A stretch of 12,419 nt of DNA from Pseudomonadota bacterium (GTDB lineage Bacteria > Pseudomonadota > Alphaproteobacteria > Rhizobiales > Devosiaceae): the NCBI GenBank assembly GCA_023431205.1, contig JAEYXQ010000044.1:1-12419 (forward strand). Direction: 5' to 3'. Below the pieces are notes generated by a model. It did not search any database. It was given only the letters and a program-made list of their open reading frames with translations, and was not told the origin of the DNA. Position 1 is the first letter of the stretch. Every line of letters starts with the position of its first letter. Shown one piece after another: positions 5,288 through 12,126 of this stretch. The position numbers and the translations under genes are program-made.

Positions 5288-6004
5288 ATGACCCAATTGT
5301 TGATGCCGAAGGCAACCGCTGTCTGGCTGGTCGACAATACTGCCCTGTCGTTCGAACAGATCGCCGCCTTTTGCTCGCTGCACCCGCTCGAGGTGCAGGG
5401 CATTGCCGATGGCGATGTCGCGGGCGGCATCATGGGCGTCAATCCGATCCAGAACGGGCAGTTGACCCGCGAGGAAATCGAAAAGGCCGAGGCCGATCCC
5501 ACCTACCGCTTGAAGGTCAGCGAGCCCAAGGTTCGCGTCGCCGCCGCCAAGCGCAAGGGCCCGCGCTACACCCCGATTTCCCGCCGCAACGAGCGTCCCA
5601 ACGCCATCAAGTGGCTGGTGCGCAACCATCCCGAGCTCAAGGACGCCCAGATCATGCGTCTGGTCGGCACCACCAAGGCAACCATCGAATCGGTGCGTGA
5701 ATCCACCCACTGGAATGCCGCCAACCTGACGGCCATGGATCCGGTGACGCTGGGCCTGTGCAGCCAGATCGACCTCGACCTGGAAGTGAAGCGCGCCAGC
5801 AAGGGCGCCGCTCCCGGCGAGGAAGTTGCCGAAGGCACCACCCTGCTCACCGCCGAAGAGGCGCTGGCCCGCAGCAATGCCCGCGCCGAGCAGGCGGCCC
5901 AGGGCGAAGGCGGCTACGAACGCGCCGCCGAGCGGCAGGACGATTTCGACGCCGATTCGGTGTTCTCCAAGCTCAAGTCGCTCCGCAGCGACACGGACAA
6001 CTAG
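5288..6004 (+). CDS. trcR: Cell cycle transcriptional regulator TrcR (DUF1013)
   Basis: DNA-binding regulator of the DUF1013 family, 238 residues, conserved in alphaproteobacteria and named for control of ctrA transcription. The N-terminal block MPKATAVWLVDNTALSFEQI (6-25) and LHPLEVQGIADGDVA (31-45) look helix-turn-helix-like. A second such block is RPNAIKWLVRNHPEL (103-117) with DAQIMRLVGTTKATIESVRE (119-138). HWNAANLTAMDPVTLGLCSQ (141-160) is also a family hallmark. The C-terminal 65 residues are acidic and low in conservation, ending with VFSKLKSLR. GAGGAG at 5272-5277 stands 10 nt before the ATG, and the gene has its own promoter and terminator. Its function here is from the family; presence near rcdA supports a cell-cycle role. 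Confidence 0.92.
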   Translation: MTQLLMPKATAVWLVDNTALSFEQIAAFCSLHPLEVQGIADGDVAGGIMGVNPIQNGQLTREEIEKAEADPTYRLKVSEPKVRVAAAKRKGPRYTPISRRNERPNAIKWLVRNHPELKDAQIMRLVGTTKATIESVRESTHWNAANLTAMDPVTLGLCSQIDLDLEVKRASKGAAPGEEVAEGTTLLTAEEALARSNARAEQAAQGEGGYERAAERQDDFDADSVFSKLKSLRSDTDN

Positions 6005-6025
6005 GCTCCTCCGAGCCGAACCATC

Positions 6026-6055
6026 AGGCCCCGCCCGCAGCGGGGCCTTTCTTTT
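6026..6055 (+). terminator. Rho-independent terminator of trcR
   Basis: AGGCCCCGC (6026-6034) and GCGGGGCCT (6040-6048) form a perfect 9-bp stem with a 5-nt loop, followed by TTCTTTT to 6055. It lies 21 nt after the trcR stop. Confidence 0.92.
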
Positions 6056-6077
6056 GCACCCCACTTGCCGATACCAG

Positions 6078-6842
6078 ATGCAATTCGACCCCCTCTTCGT
6101 CACCGTCGCCGTGATCGCCGTGCTGATCGTCGGCCTCTCCAAGGCCGGCCTGCTGGGAAGCCTCGGCATGGTCGGGGTGCCTCTGCTCAGCCTCGTCCTG
6201 CCCGCCCGTGACGCCGCCGGCATGATGCTGCCGGTGCTGCTGGCCATGGATGTCATTGCCGTGTGGACCTACCGGCGCGATTTCAACTGGCACATCATCA
6301 AGCTCATGCTGCCCGGGGCCGCAGTCGGCACCATTCTCGGCTGGCTGTTATGGTCGGTGGTCTCGGATGCGGCCGTGCTGCTGTTTGTCGGCGTCATCAC
6401 CCTGATGTTCGTGCTCGACGCCATCCTGCCGCTGCGCAAGAAGCTCGAGGGACTGCCTCCATCCCGCGGCTGGGGTAGCTTCTGGGGCGGCGCGGCCGGC
6501 TTCACCAGCTTCATCAGCCACACCGGTGGCCCGCCCTTCCAGATCTACGTGCTGCCGCAGCGCCTCTCCCCGATGGAGTATTCCGGCACCTCCGCCTGGT
6601 TCTTTGCCATCGTCAACACCGCCAAGCTGGTGCCGTACTTTTTCCTGGGCCAGCTCAGTTTCGGCAATCTGGCCCTGTCGGCGGCGCTGGCGCCGGTGGG
6701 CATCGTCGGCGTGCTGATCGGCGTGTTTCTGGTACGCCGCATCTCCATGGTCTGGTTCTATCGCATCGCTTACTGGCTGGTATTCCTGCTCGCCCTCAAG
6801 CTGATCTGGGACGGCGCCCGGGCAATCTTCTGGGGCCTCTAA
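6078..6842 (+). CDS. TSUP family transporter (sulfite exporter TauE/SafE type)
   Basis: Inner-membrane protein of 254 residues with seven to eight hydrophobic segments, the usual size for TSUP. The N-terminal repeat has VGLSKAGLLGSLGMVGVPLL (18-37). The second half has the matching GGAAGFTSFISHTGGPPFQI (137-156), the most typical TSUP signature. Members export or import sulfite, sulfoacetate or other organosulfur anions; substrate cannot be told here. The start at 6078 gives MQFDPLF and the expected length; a longer frame back to 5826 runs through trcR. No good ribosome binding site precedes it, and only 22 bp separate it from the trcR terminator, so its promoter is unclear (perhaps read-through). 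Confidence 0.9.
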   Translation: MQFDPLFVTVAVIAVLIVGLSKAGLLGSLGMVGVPLLSLVLPARDAAGMMLPVLLAMDVIAVWTYRRDFNWHIIKLMLPGAAVGTILGWLLWSVVSDAAVLLFVGVITLMFVLDAILPLRKKLEGLPPSRGWGSFWGGAAGFTSFISHTGGPPFQIYVLPQRLSPMEYSGTSAWFFAIVNTAKLVPYFFLGQLSFGNLALSAALAPVGIVGVLIGVFLVRRISMVWFYRIAYWLVFLLALKLIWDGARAIFWGL

Positions 6843-6848
6843 GCCAAC

Positions 6849-6876
6849 AAAAAAGGCCGCGACATCTGCCGCGACC
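6849..6876 (-). terminator. Terminator of the DUF465 gene (possibly also ending the TSUP gene)
   Basis: On the minus strand GGTCGCG (6876-6870) and CGCGGCC (6861-6855) form a 7-bp stem with one mismatch and an 8-nt loop, followed by six T. It stands between two convergent stop codons; on the plus strand the hairpin is followed only by CTTTCC, so plus-strand termination would be weaker. Confidence 0.65.
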
Positions 6877-6912
6877 CTTTCCAAATCTCGCAACGAAAAT
6901 CGTGCCGCTTTC

Positions 6913-7083
6913 TTACGCGTTCTGATTGTACCGGTAGAGTTCGTCCTTGACCTCGAGCTTCTTGCGCTTGAGTGCGCTGATCGTCATCTCGTCGCGGAGG
7001 CGATTCTGCATCTCCGACTGGATCTGGCGGTCGAGCTCCTGATGGCGACGCTCCAGCGCCGCGATATGGCCTTCGGTAGTCAT
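6913..7083 (-). CDS. DUF465 (YdcH family) small protein
   Basis: Cytosolic helical-hairpin protein of 56 residues. The first helix is HIAALERRHQELDRQI (6-21) and the second carries the family mark ISALKRKKLEVKDEL (35-49). The function of YdcH/DUF465 proteins is not established. AGGAG (7093-7089) lies 5 nt before the ATG at 7083, favouring it over an ATG at 7113. It is divergent from a second DUF465 gene across a 149-bp gap. Confidence 0.9.
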   Translation of the reverse strand: MTTEGHIAALERRHQELDRQIQSEMQNRLRDEMTISALKRKKLEVKDELYRYNQNA

Positions 7084-7122
7084 GACAACTCCTTTCAGAA
7101 CCACTATGGACAAGCGCGATGG

Positions 7123-7232
7123 TCACAAATCTTTCACGCCTTGTCGACCCGCTTGTTGGCAAGTGTGAAAGCTGGTGCAAAATCCCCGGCCATCGGTTAA
7201 CCACAAAGGTGTGATCTCGGGGCTCGTCACAC
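7123..7232. promoter_or_regulatory. Cluster of TGTGA/TCACA half-sites between divergent DUF465 genes
   Basis: Four copies of one 5-base motif are seen: TCACA at 7123-7127, TGTGA at 7164-7168 and 7210-7214, TCACA at 7227-7231. The last two form the inverted repeat GTGTGA (7209-7214) / TCACAC (7227-7232) with a 12-nt spacer that ends directly before the ATG at 7233. A weak TTGGCA-N16-CAAAAT promoter candidate (7156-7183) lies between. Regulatory meaning is inference. Confidence 0.3.
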
Positions 7233-7448
7233 ATGCTGCAGCTCACCAAGGAGCAGGAGGCCGTCTTTGGCCTCGAACTGGCGACCAAGCGGCAGGAGCA
7301 CGCGGACCTCAACGCGGCCATCGATACGCTCACCCAGTCGCACGTGGCCGACCGCATGCTCATCCAGCGGCTAAAGAAGCGCAAACTGGCGCTGAAGGAC
7401 CGGATCGTGCAGCTCGAGAATATCCTGCTGCCAGACATCATTGCCTGA
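7233..7448 (+). CDS. DUF465 (YdcH family) protein upstream of purE
   Basis: Second DUF465 protein, 71 residues and longer than its divergent neighbour. The first helix spans about residues 5-33 (LTKEQEAVFGLELATKRQEH at 4-23). The family mark is MLIQRLKKRKLALKDRIVQL (42-61), followed by a short hydrophobic end LLPDIIA. Function unknown. It lies 22 bp upstream of purE on the same strand, an arrangement common in Hyphomicrobiales, so it is likely co-transcribed with purEK. No Shine-Dalgarno is seen before the ATG; instead an inverted repeat abuts it, which could limit translation. Confidence 0.85.
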   Translation: MLQLTKEQEAVFGLELATKRQEHADLNAAIDTLTQSHVADRMLIQRLKKRKLALKDRIVQLENILLPDIIA

Positions 7449-7470
7449 GCCGGCCGAAGGGAGTGCCCAC

Positions 7471-7965
7471 ATGCTGACCAAGCCCCCTGTCGCCATTGTC
7501 ATGGGCAGCCAGTCCGACTGGCCCACAATGCGTCTTGCCGCTGAAACGCTCGAATCGCTCGAGGTCGAGTACGAGGCGCGAATCGTCTCCGCCCACCGCA
7601 CGCCCGAGCGCCTGGTCGATTTCGCCACCACCGCCCGCAGCGAAGGCTTCAAGATCATCATCGCCGGCGCCGGCGGCGCCGCCCACCTGCCCGGCATGAT
7701 TGCCGCCATGACCCCGCTGCCAGTCTTCGGCGTGCCGGTGCGGTCCAAGGCGCTCAACGGACAGGACAGCCTCCTTTCCATCGTGCAGATGCCGGGCGGC
7801 ATTCCCGTGGGCACCCTCGCCATCGGCGAGCCCGGCGCGATCAATGCCGCACTGCTGGCTGCTGCCGTCCTCGCGCTCACCGATGACGAACTGGCCGACC
7901 GGCTCGACGCCTATCGTGCCCGTCAGAGCGCAATTGTTCCCCAATTTCCTGCAGACAGCGAGTGA
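7471..7965 (+). CDS. purE: N5-carboxyaminoimidazole ribonucleotide mutase (class I PurE)
   Basis: Purine synthesis enzyme that moves the carboxyl of N5-CAIR to give CAIR; octameric and cytosolic. The 164 residues include the phosphate-binding MGSQSDWPTM (11-20), the active-site SAHRTPERL (40-48, with His42) and GAGGAAHLPGM (66-76), all of class I type. The ATG at 7471 is preferred over a TTG at 7441 because GAAGGGAG lies at 7456-7463 and homologues begin near there. The stop TGA shares bases with the GTG of purK (GTGA), indicating translational coupling. Confidence 0.97.
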   Translation: MLTKPPVAIVMGSQSDWPTMRLAAETLESLEVEYEARIVSAHRTPERLVDFATTARSEGFKIIIAGAGGAAHLPGMIAAMTPLPVFGVPVRSKALNGQDSLLSIVQMPGGIPVGTLAIGEPGAINAALLAAAVLALTDDELADRLDAYRARQSAIVPQFPADSE

Positions 7966-9059
7966 GCGTGAACGAAACCCAAGCCAAACCGCTGCCATCC
8001 AGCGGCACGATCGGCATTCTCGGGGGTGGCCAGCTCGGCCGCATGCTCTCCCTCGCCGCCAGCCGTTTGGGGTTCAAAACCCACATCTTCTGCCCCGATC
8101 CGCAGAGCCCGGCTTTCGAGGTAACCCCCCACAAGACCGTCGCCGCCTATGACGACCAGGCCGCCCTCGAAAGCTTCGCCGCCGCGGTGGACATCGTCAC
8201 CTACGAGTTCGAGAACGTCCCTGCTGCCACTGCGGAAATCCTTAGCCGGATCAAGCCCTTGCGCCCCGGTTCCAACGCCCTCGCCATCTCGCAGGACCGG
8301 CTGGCGGAAAAGGCTTTCCTCGCCAGCAAGAACATTCCGGTGGCCCCTTACCGGGCCGTCGAAAGGGAAGCCGACCTCGCCGCAGCCATCGCCGCGCTTG
8401 GCCTGCCGGCCGTGCTGAAGACCACCCGCCTCGGCTATGACGGCAAGGGCCAGCGGACCCTGCGCACGGAGGCCGACGCCGCCCCTGCCTTTGCTGAACT
8501 CTCCCCAAAACCATTGGTGCTGGAAGGGTTTATCCCGTTCAGCAAGGAAATTTCCGTCGTCGTTGCCCGCAGCCTCACCGGCGAGGTCAGGAGCTACGAT
8601 CCGGCCGAGAACCTGCACCGTAATCACATCCTCCACACCAGCACGGTTCCCGCCGCGATCTCACCCACGCTGGCCCGCCAGGCCGGCATGATCGCCAAGG
8701 CCATCGTCATTGCCCTCGACTATGTCGGCGTGCTCGGCGTCGAGTTCTTTGTGGTGCCCGTCGAGGGACGCGAGACCCTGCTGGTCAACGAGATCGCCCC
8801 CCGGGTGCACAATTCGGGCCACTGGACCGAGGCGGTTTGCCTCACCGACCAGTTCGAGCAGCATATCCGCGCCATAGCCGGCTGGCCGCTGGGCGATCCC
8901 GCCCGCCTTGCCGACGCGGTGATGGAGAATCTGATCGGCGAGGACGTCCTGGCGCTGCCGGCAAGTCTCGACGGAAGCACCCAGCCGCACCTCTACGGAA
9001 AGACCGAGGCTCGGCCCGGTCGCAAGATGGGTCACATCAACCGCATCGTGCGGAACTAA
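7962..9059 (+). CDS. purK: N5-carboxyaminoimidazole ribonucleotide synthase (PurK)
   Basis: ATP-grasp enzyme that carboxylates AIR with ATP and bicarbonate, supplying PurE. The 365 residues show the N-terminal nucleotide-binding fold with IGILGGGQLGRML (17-29) and VTYEFENVP (79-87). The ATP-grasp part includes KTTRLGYDGKGQ (153-164), FSKEISVVVAR (193-203) and the catalytic loop NEIAPRVHNSGHWT (276-289). The GTG start at 7962 overlaps the purE stop; a second GTG at 7968 is possible. The first 14 residues (to about Ser14) are an extension not seen in the shortest homologues. Confidence 0.97.
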   Translation: MSVNETQAKPLPSSGTIGILGGGQLGRMLSLAASRLGFKTHIFCPDPQSPAFEVTPHKTVAAYDDQAALESFAAAVDIVTYEFENVPAATAEILSRIKPLRPGSNALAISQDRLAEKAFLASKNIPVAPYRAVEREADLAAAIAALGLPAVLKTTRLGYDGKGQRTLRTEADAAPAFAELSPKPLVLEGFIPFSKEISVVVARSLTGEVRSYDPAENLHRNHILHTSTVPAAISPTLARQAGMIAKAIVIALDYVGVLGVEFFVVPVEGRETLLVNEIAPRVHNSGHWTEAVCLTDQFEQHIRAIAGWPLGDPARLADAVMENLIGEDVLALPASLDGSTQPHLYGKTEARPGRKMGHINRIVRN

Positions 9060-9060
9060 G

Positions 9061-9079
9061 GGCGTTGCGCCGGGTTTTT
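9061..9079 (+). terminator. Weak terminator candidate after purK
   Basis: GGCG-TTG-CGCC (9061-9071) makes a stem of only four pairs, then GGG and five T. It is two nt beyond the purK stop. The stem is short, so some read-through into rpsU is likely. Confidence 0.3.
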
Positions 9080-9092
9080 GTGACCGCGGCAG

Positions 9093-9121
9093 TGGACAAC
9101 CCTGGGCCGCTGCGCTATAGA
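9093..9121 (+). promoter_or_regulatory. rpsU: sigma70-type promoter of rpsU
   Basis: TGGACA (9093-9098) and TATAGA (9116-9121) are separated by 17 bp, the best-looking promoter in this gap. Transcription from about 9128 gives a leader of about 95 nt. Confidence 0.55.
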
Positions 9122-9193
9122 CGCGGCCACGGTGACCGGCAGCGCTGGTCGGCGACGGTGCCCTTTGGCATTGGCGCTTACTCCAAACCCATT

Positions 9194-9232
9194 ATGTCAG
9201 GCTTTGAAAGGGCGGTTTACCTTTGCAAGTAG
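9194..9232 (+). other. Short upstream open frame overlapping the rpsU start
   Basis: ATG at 9194 opens a 12-codon frame (MSGFERAVYLCK) whose TAG at 9230-9232 lies just inside rpsU, overlapping its TTG start in another frame. It could couple or modulate rpsU translation. No clear ribosome binding site precedes it, so it may be chance. Confidence 0.2.
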
Positions 9233-9459
9233 TCGTTCGCGATAACAACGTTGATCAGGCGCTGCGCGCGCTCAAGAAGAAGCTGCAGCGCGAAGGCGTC
9301 TTCCGCGAGATGAAGCTGCGCAACTACTACGAAAAGCCGTCCGAAAAGAAGGCTCGCCAGAAGGCCGAGGCTGTGCGCCGCGCCCGCAAGCTGGCCCGCA
9401 AGCGTGCTCAGCGCGAAGGCGGGATCGCTGCTGCTCCGGCGCGTCCGGCCGCTCGGTAG
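9223..9459 (+). CDS. rpsU: 30S ribosomal protein bS21
   Basis: Small-subunit protein that helps mRNA selection at initiation. The 78 residues include the conserved VRDNNVDQALRALKKKLQRE (5-24), FREMKLRNYYEKPSEKK (27-43) and a strongly basic RRARKLARKRAQRE (52-65). The tail GGIAAAPARPAAR is typical of alphaproteobacterial versions. The start is TTG at 9223, chosen because homologues begin MQV directly before VRDN; AAAGGG about 10 nt upstream is a modest ribosome binding site. The rare start codon and weak site suggest controlled translation. It has its own promoter and a strong terminator. Confidence 0.96.
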   Translation: MQVVVRDNNVDQALRALKKKLQREGVFREMKLRNYYEKPSEKKARQKAEAVRRARKLARKRAQREGGIAAAPARPAAR

Positions 9460-9484
9460 CTCCAGGCGAGCTCTGATAGAATTG

Positions 9485-9512
9485 GCGCCGTCCCTCTGGG
9501 GCGGCGCTTTTT
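9485..9512 (+). terminator. Rho-independent terminator of rpsU
   Basis: GCGCCGTCCC (9485-9494) and GGGGCGGCGC (9498-9507) form a 10-bp stem with one T-G pair and a TCT loop, followed by five T. Confidence 0.92.
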
Positions 9513-9541
9513 GCTGTCGGAAGGTGTGTGGAAGCCGGCGG

Positions 9542-10351
9542 CTACTGCGCCATGGCCCGCTCGAAGAACGCCTCGGCCCGCGGCCAGATTCCGCGCGCCC
9601 ACAGGTCGCTGTGCCCGGCCCCCGGCTCGATCCACAGTTCATCCTTGTTGGGCACCAGGTCGTAGAGCCGTTCGCCATTGCTGACATCAATGGTCACGTC
9701 CGCCGTTCCGTGCGCCACCATGACGGGCTCCGACACATCGACGATCCACTGGTTGACAGGGAACTGATCCTGCATGGTCCAGTAGACCGGCAGGTACGGG
9801 TAGCGCTCGGCCGCCACACCCACCGCCGACAGGAATGGGGTCTCGAGCAGCAGTGCTTCGGCATCCCTCTGGCTCGCCACATAAGTCGACGGGCCGGAGC
9901 CGAGCGAGCGCCCCCAGATCACCAGGGGAAAGCCCTTCGCCGCCGCCCAGTCATAGGCTGCTATCGCATCGGCAAGGATGTTGTCCTGTGAGATCTCTCC
10001 AGGCGACGCCGGAAAGCCCCGGTAGTCGAAGGCGAGGAAGCCGTAGCCATCCGCCACGAACTGCTCGTAGCGTTCGTGCTCGGCGGTGAAGCTGCCGGTA
10101 TTGCCCTTGTAGTAGACGATCAGCGGCTTGCCCGCCTCTGGCGACTCGTACCAGCCCGCCAGCATGCCGCCACCGGACGGGATCTCCACCGCCTCCGCCC
10201 GCGACAGCAACGTCCCGCCGAGATCGGTGATCTCGCCGCTGGCGGAGTATTGCAGCGCCCGCTGGTTGAAGTACATGTAGGCAATGACGCCCGCATAGGC
10301 GATGACCAACAGCGCCACCAGCAATGCGAGGGCCCGGATAAACAGTCGCAC
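9542..10351 (-). CDS. Membrane-anchored alpha/beta hydrolase (BEM46/ABHD13-like)
   Basis: Serine hydrolase fold protein of 269 residues. An N-terminal hydrophobic segment (about 7-26) acts as an uncleaved anchor or signal, so the catalytic part is probably periplasmic. The nucleophile elbow is GRSLGSG (147-153, Ser149). The likely acid is Asp218 in HGTADVTI and the base His247 in GAGHSDL, so the triad is complete. YYKGNTGS (80-87) and FDYRGFPAS (108-116) match the oxyanion region of the BEM46-like group. The substrate is unknown. The start is GTG at 10351 with AAGGTGGGG upstream; the preceding minus-strand gene ends 69 bp before it, so the two may be co-transcribed. Confidence 0.9.
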   Translation of the reverse strand: MRLFIRALALLVALLVIAYAGVIAYMYFNQRALQYSASGEITDLGGTLLSRAEAVEIPSGGGMLAGWYESPEAGKPLIVYYKGNTGSFTAEHERYEQFVADGYGFLAFDYRGFPASPGEISQDNILADAIAAYDWAAAKGFPLVIWGRSLGSGPSTYVASQRDAEALLLETPFLSAVGVAAERYPYLPVYWTMQDQFPVNQWIVDVSEPVMVAHGTADVTIDVSNGERLYDLVPNKDELWIEPGAGHSDLWARGIWPRAEAFFERAMAQ

Positions 10352-10420
10352 GGCGCAACCCCACCTTCGATTCGCTTTCGAAGCTACACCAGCAGAACGC
10401 CGCGTCTCCAGCCGGACCAG

Positions 10421-11062
10421 TCAGAGTTCGGCGATCGTCCGCCACAGCGCCTCCTCGAACACCTCCTCCGGCTGCGCGCCGGAGAGGGCATACTTTTCGG
10501 CGAACACGAAGAACGGTACGCCCCTGATGCCCTGGTCGGCGGCACCGACAGCCATCTGCCGGGTGATGTCGAGTTCGTTCTCGTCGTTCATCGCGTCGAG
10601 CGCATCGCCGCGGTCCCAGCCATATTCCACGGCAATGTCGGCAAGAACGTTGTCGTCGTTGATCTGTCGATGCTCGAGGAAATAGGCGGCGGCGATGGCA
10701 TTGGCCAGTTCGTGCTGGTTCCCGTTCGGCTTGCTCAGCCGGGTAATGGTGTGCGCCTTGGCAGTGTTGAACATGCGAGGCTGTCGGGAGAGATCGAGTT
10801 CGATCCCCGCCTTCTTCGCCTCGGCTTCCACCCGTTCCCACATCTCCTTGGGATCACGGCCATACTTCTGGCGCAGCATCTCGCCGACGTCGACGCCTTC
10901 GGGCGGCACGTTCGGGTCGAGGTAGAACGGGTGGTTGTTGATCTCGACCTCGATGTCGGCAGGGTCCAGCCGCGCCAGCGCCGCGTCCAGTCGTGCCGAA
11001 CCGACGAGGCACCAGGGGCAGACCACGTCGGTGAAAAGGTCGATCTTGAGCAGCTTGGACAT
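10421..11062 (-). CDS. DsbA family oxidoreductase (FrnE-like)
   Basis: Thioredoxin-fold protein of 213 residues with an inserted helical domain. The redox motif is CPWC (15-18), and the cis-proline loop is GIRGVPFFVF (178-187, Pro183), followed by SGAQP (194-198), the usual FrnE-like end. MFNTAKAHTITRLS (97-110) is also typical. No signal peptide is present, so it should act in the cytosol as a thiol-disulfide enzyme, unlike periplasmic DsbA. The ATG at 11062 has AAGG 6-7 nt upstream. A TTACAC-N17-GATAAG promoter candidate lies in the 106-bp gap before it, but it is weak. Confidence 0.92.
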   Translation of the reverse strand: MSKLLKIDLFTDVVCPWCLVGSARLDAALARLDPADIEVEINNHPFYLDPNVPPEGVDVGEMLRQKYGRDPKEMWERVEAEAKKAGIELDLSRQPRMFNTAKAHTITRLSKPNGNQHELANAIAAAYFLEHRQINDDNVLADIAVEYGWDRGDALDAMNDENELDITRQMAVGAADQGIRGVPFFVFAEKYALSGAQPEEVFEEALWRTIAEL

Positions 11063-11168
11063 GTCGCCTTCCGAAGTCGGCCGGCAGCCGCCGGCGGGAG
11101 CATTGGCTCCTCACATGGCGGCTGGACCGCTTATCGGCAAGAACGCACTTCGGTGTAACCGCCTTGGG

Positions 11169-11714
11169 TCACAGCGTATTGTTGGCGTTGGTGACCGCAA
11201 AGGGCGGTGCCCAGGCCGCAACCAGGGCAAGCCCAATCGCGGCGCTCAGGCCCATCCAGGCAAGGCCGGGCGCCATCACCAGGCCCGCCTGCCGGGACAC
11301 AGCGGACACCCGGAGTGCGGTGGCGATCCCCAACAGCAGCAGGGCCATGCTGGCGATGCTGAGAGCCAGGGAATCGAGCGGCATGACAGCGAAGGGGAAG
11401 GCGATCATGCCCAGCATCAGCGCCACCAGCCACCACCCGGCCCTGCGGCCGGCCTGACCACGTTCGACCACCATCCAGCGTGCGGCGCCGAACAGCGGAA
11501 ACGCCAGCAGGTGCATCACCGCACCGAACCAGCCCGGCAGCCCGAAGGGCGAAAAGAACAGCGGCAGGTTGCCGGTGATCTGACCGACGCCGTTGGCGAT
11601 GACGAACACGGCAAGCGGCAGCGCAGCGCTGAGCGTCAGGCCCAGCAGATCGTGCCGGTCGGCATCCAGCAAGGACGCCTTGGGAGGAAGAGGAATTGCT
11701 TTGATGGTCGCCAT
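11169..11714 (-). CDS. TspO/MBR-like membrane protein
   Basis: Five hydrophobic segments in 181 residues, at about 27-48, 62-83, 92-112, 115-136 and 148-168. The segment FFSPFGLPGWFGAVMHLLAF (53-72) matches the conserved Pro-rich loop and second helix of TspO. LAWMGLSAAIGLALVAAWAP (151-170) matches its last helix, usually written as L-W-V-S-F-A-x-x-L-N. TspO proteins bind porphyrins and steroids and, in alphaproteobacteria, modulate tetrapyrrole-linked and stress responses. Aromatic content is lower than in typical members, so the assignment is probable, not certain. GGGAG 6-7 nt before the ATG supports the start. A 22-bp palindrome lies 78 bp upstream. Confidence 0.72.
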   Translation of the reverse strand: MATIKAIPLPPKASLLDADRHDLLGLTLSAALPLAVFVIANGVGQITGNLPLFFSPFGLPGWFGAVMHLLAFPLFGAARWMVVERGQAGRRAGWWLVALMLGMIAFPFAVMPLDSLALSIASMALLLLGIATALRVSAVSRQAGLVMAPGLAWMGLSAAIGLALVAAWAPPFAVTNANNTL

Positions 11715-11791
11715 TCTGGGCTCCCGTGACTTGCCATTTCGTGGCAGATCAATTCCGGGCGCTGCTCCAAAGTTCCGCTTACGTCAACATC

Positions 11792-11813
11792 GTGATCGAC
11801 GCTCTGCGATCAC
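11792..11813. promoter_or_regulatory. 22-bp palindromic operator candidate between tspO-like gene and slyX
   Basis: GTGATCG (11792-11798) and CGATCAC (11807-11813) are perfect 7-bp arms around an 8-bp spacer. On the minus strand the site is followed by TTGACG (11787-11782), a good -35 by itself, but I see no matching -10. The geometry suits a dimeric repressor or activator; the regulator is not identified. Confidence 0.4.
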
Positions 11814-11919
11814 CCTGCCGTGAGCGGAATGCCTGTGGAACCCCAAAACCGGCTCTGCCTTGCGGCGTCACATAGGCTCGCGCAAGGGGCGGAGCCCCAC
11901 CTGAACAGGAGTTTCTTCG

Positions 11920-12126
11920 ATGTCCAACGACAAGGTCCGGCTGGACGCTCTCGAGACCCGCATTGCCTATCAGGACCAGACGATCGAGGAGTTGAACGCG
12001 GCCGTCACCGAGCAGTGGGCGCTGATCGAGCAGTTGCGCCGCAAGCTGGAACAACTCGAGCAGCAGGTGCTCTCGGGTAGCTTCATCGCCGACCCATCAT
12101 CGGAAAAGCCGCCGCCGCACTACTGA
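11920..12126 (+). CDS. slyX: SlyX family protein
   Basis: Short coiled-coil protein of 68 residues, function unknown. The heptad region runs from LDALETRIAYQDQTIEELNA (8-27) through LIEQLRRKLEQLEQQV (35-50), and the end PPPHY is the usual SlyX C-terminus. AGGAG (11907-11911) sits 8 nt before the ATG. It is convergent with pntB: the two stop codons are 13 bp apart and lie inside one hairpin. Confidence 0.93.
   Translation: MSNDKVRLDALETRIAYQDQTIEELNAAVTEQWALIEQLRRKLEQLEQQVLSGSFIADPSSEKPPPHY

Noticed and set aside
5826..6077. N-terminal extension of the TSUP gene back to 5826
   Set aside because: The extension lies out of frame inside trcR and across its terminator. Codons there give a Pro/Arg/Ser-rich string unlike any TSUP protein.
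5204..6256. 350-codon minus-strand open frame opposite trcR
   Set aside because: It is a Gly/Leu/Ala-rich shadow of trcR and the start of the TSUP gene, with no domain and no ribosome binding site.
7197..7201. CtrA site at GGTTAACC between the DUF465 genes
   Set aside because: It is only a single half-site; no second TTAA is found seven bases away on either side.
7209..7232. CRP/FNR-type site (TGTGA...TCACA)
   Set aside because: The spacer is 12 bp, not the 6 bp of CRP-like sites, so I report only an inverted repeat and half-site cluster.
10365..10383. CTTCGA-N7-TCGAAG inverted repeat with a GATTC site before the alpha/beta hydrolase gene
   Set aside because: The arms are short, it is a single occurrence and no promoter element is next to it. 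It is compatible with chance in this GC-rich gap.
11732..11746. TGCCA-TTTCG-TGGCA hairpin in the leader of the TspO-like gene
   Set aside because: The arms are only 5 bp. It is too weak to call a regulatory element without conservation data.
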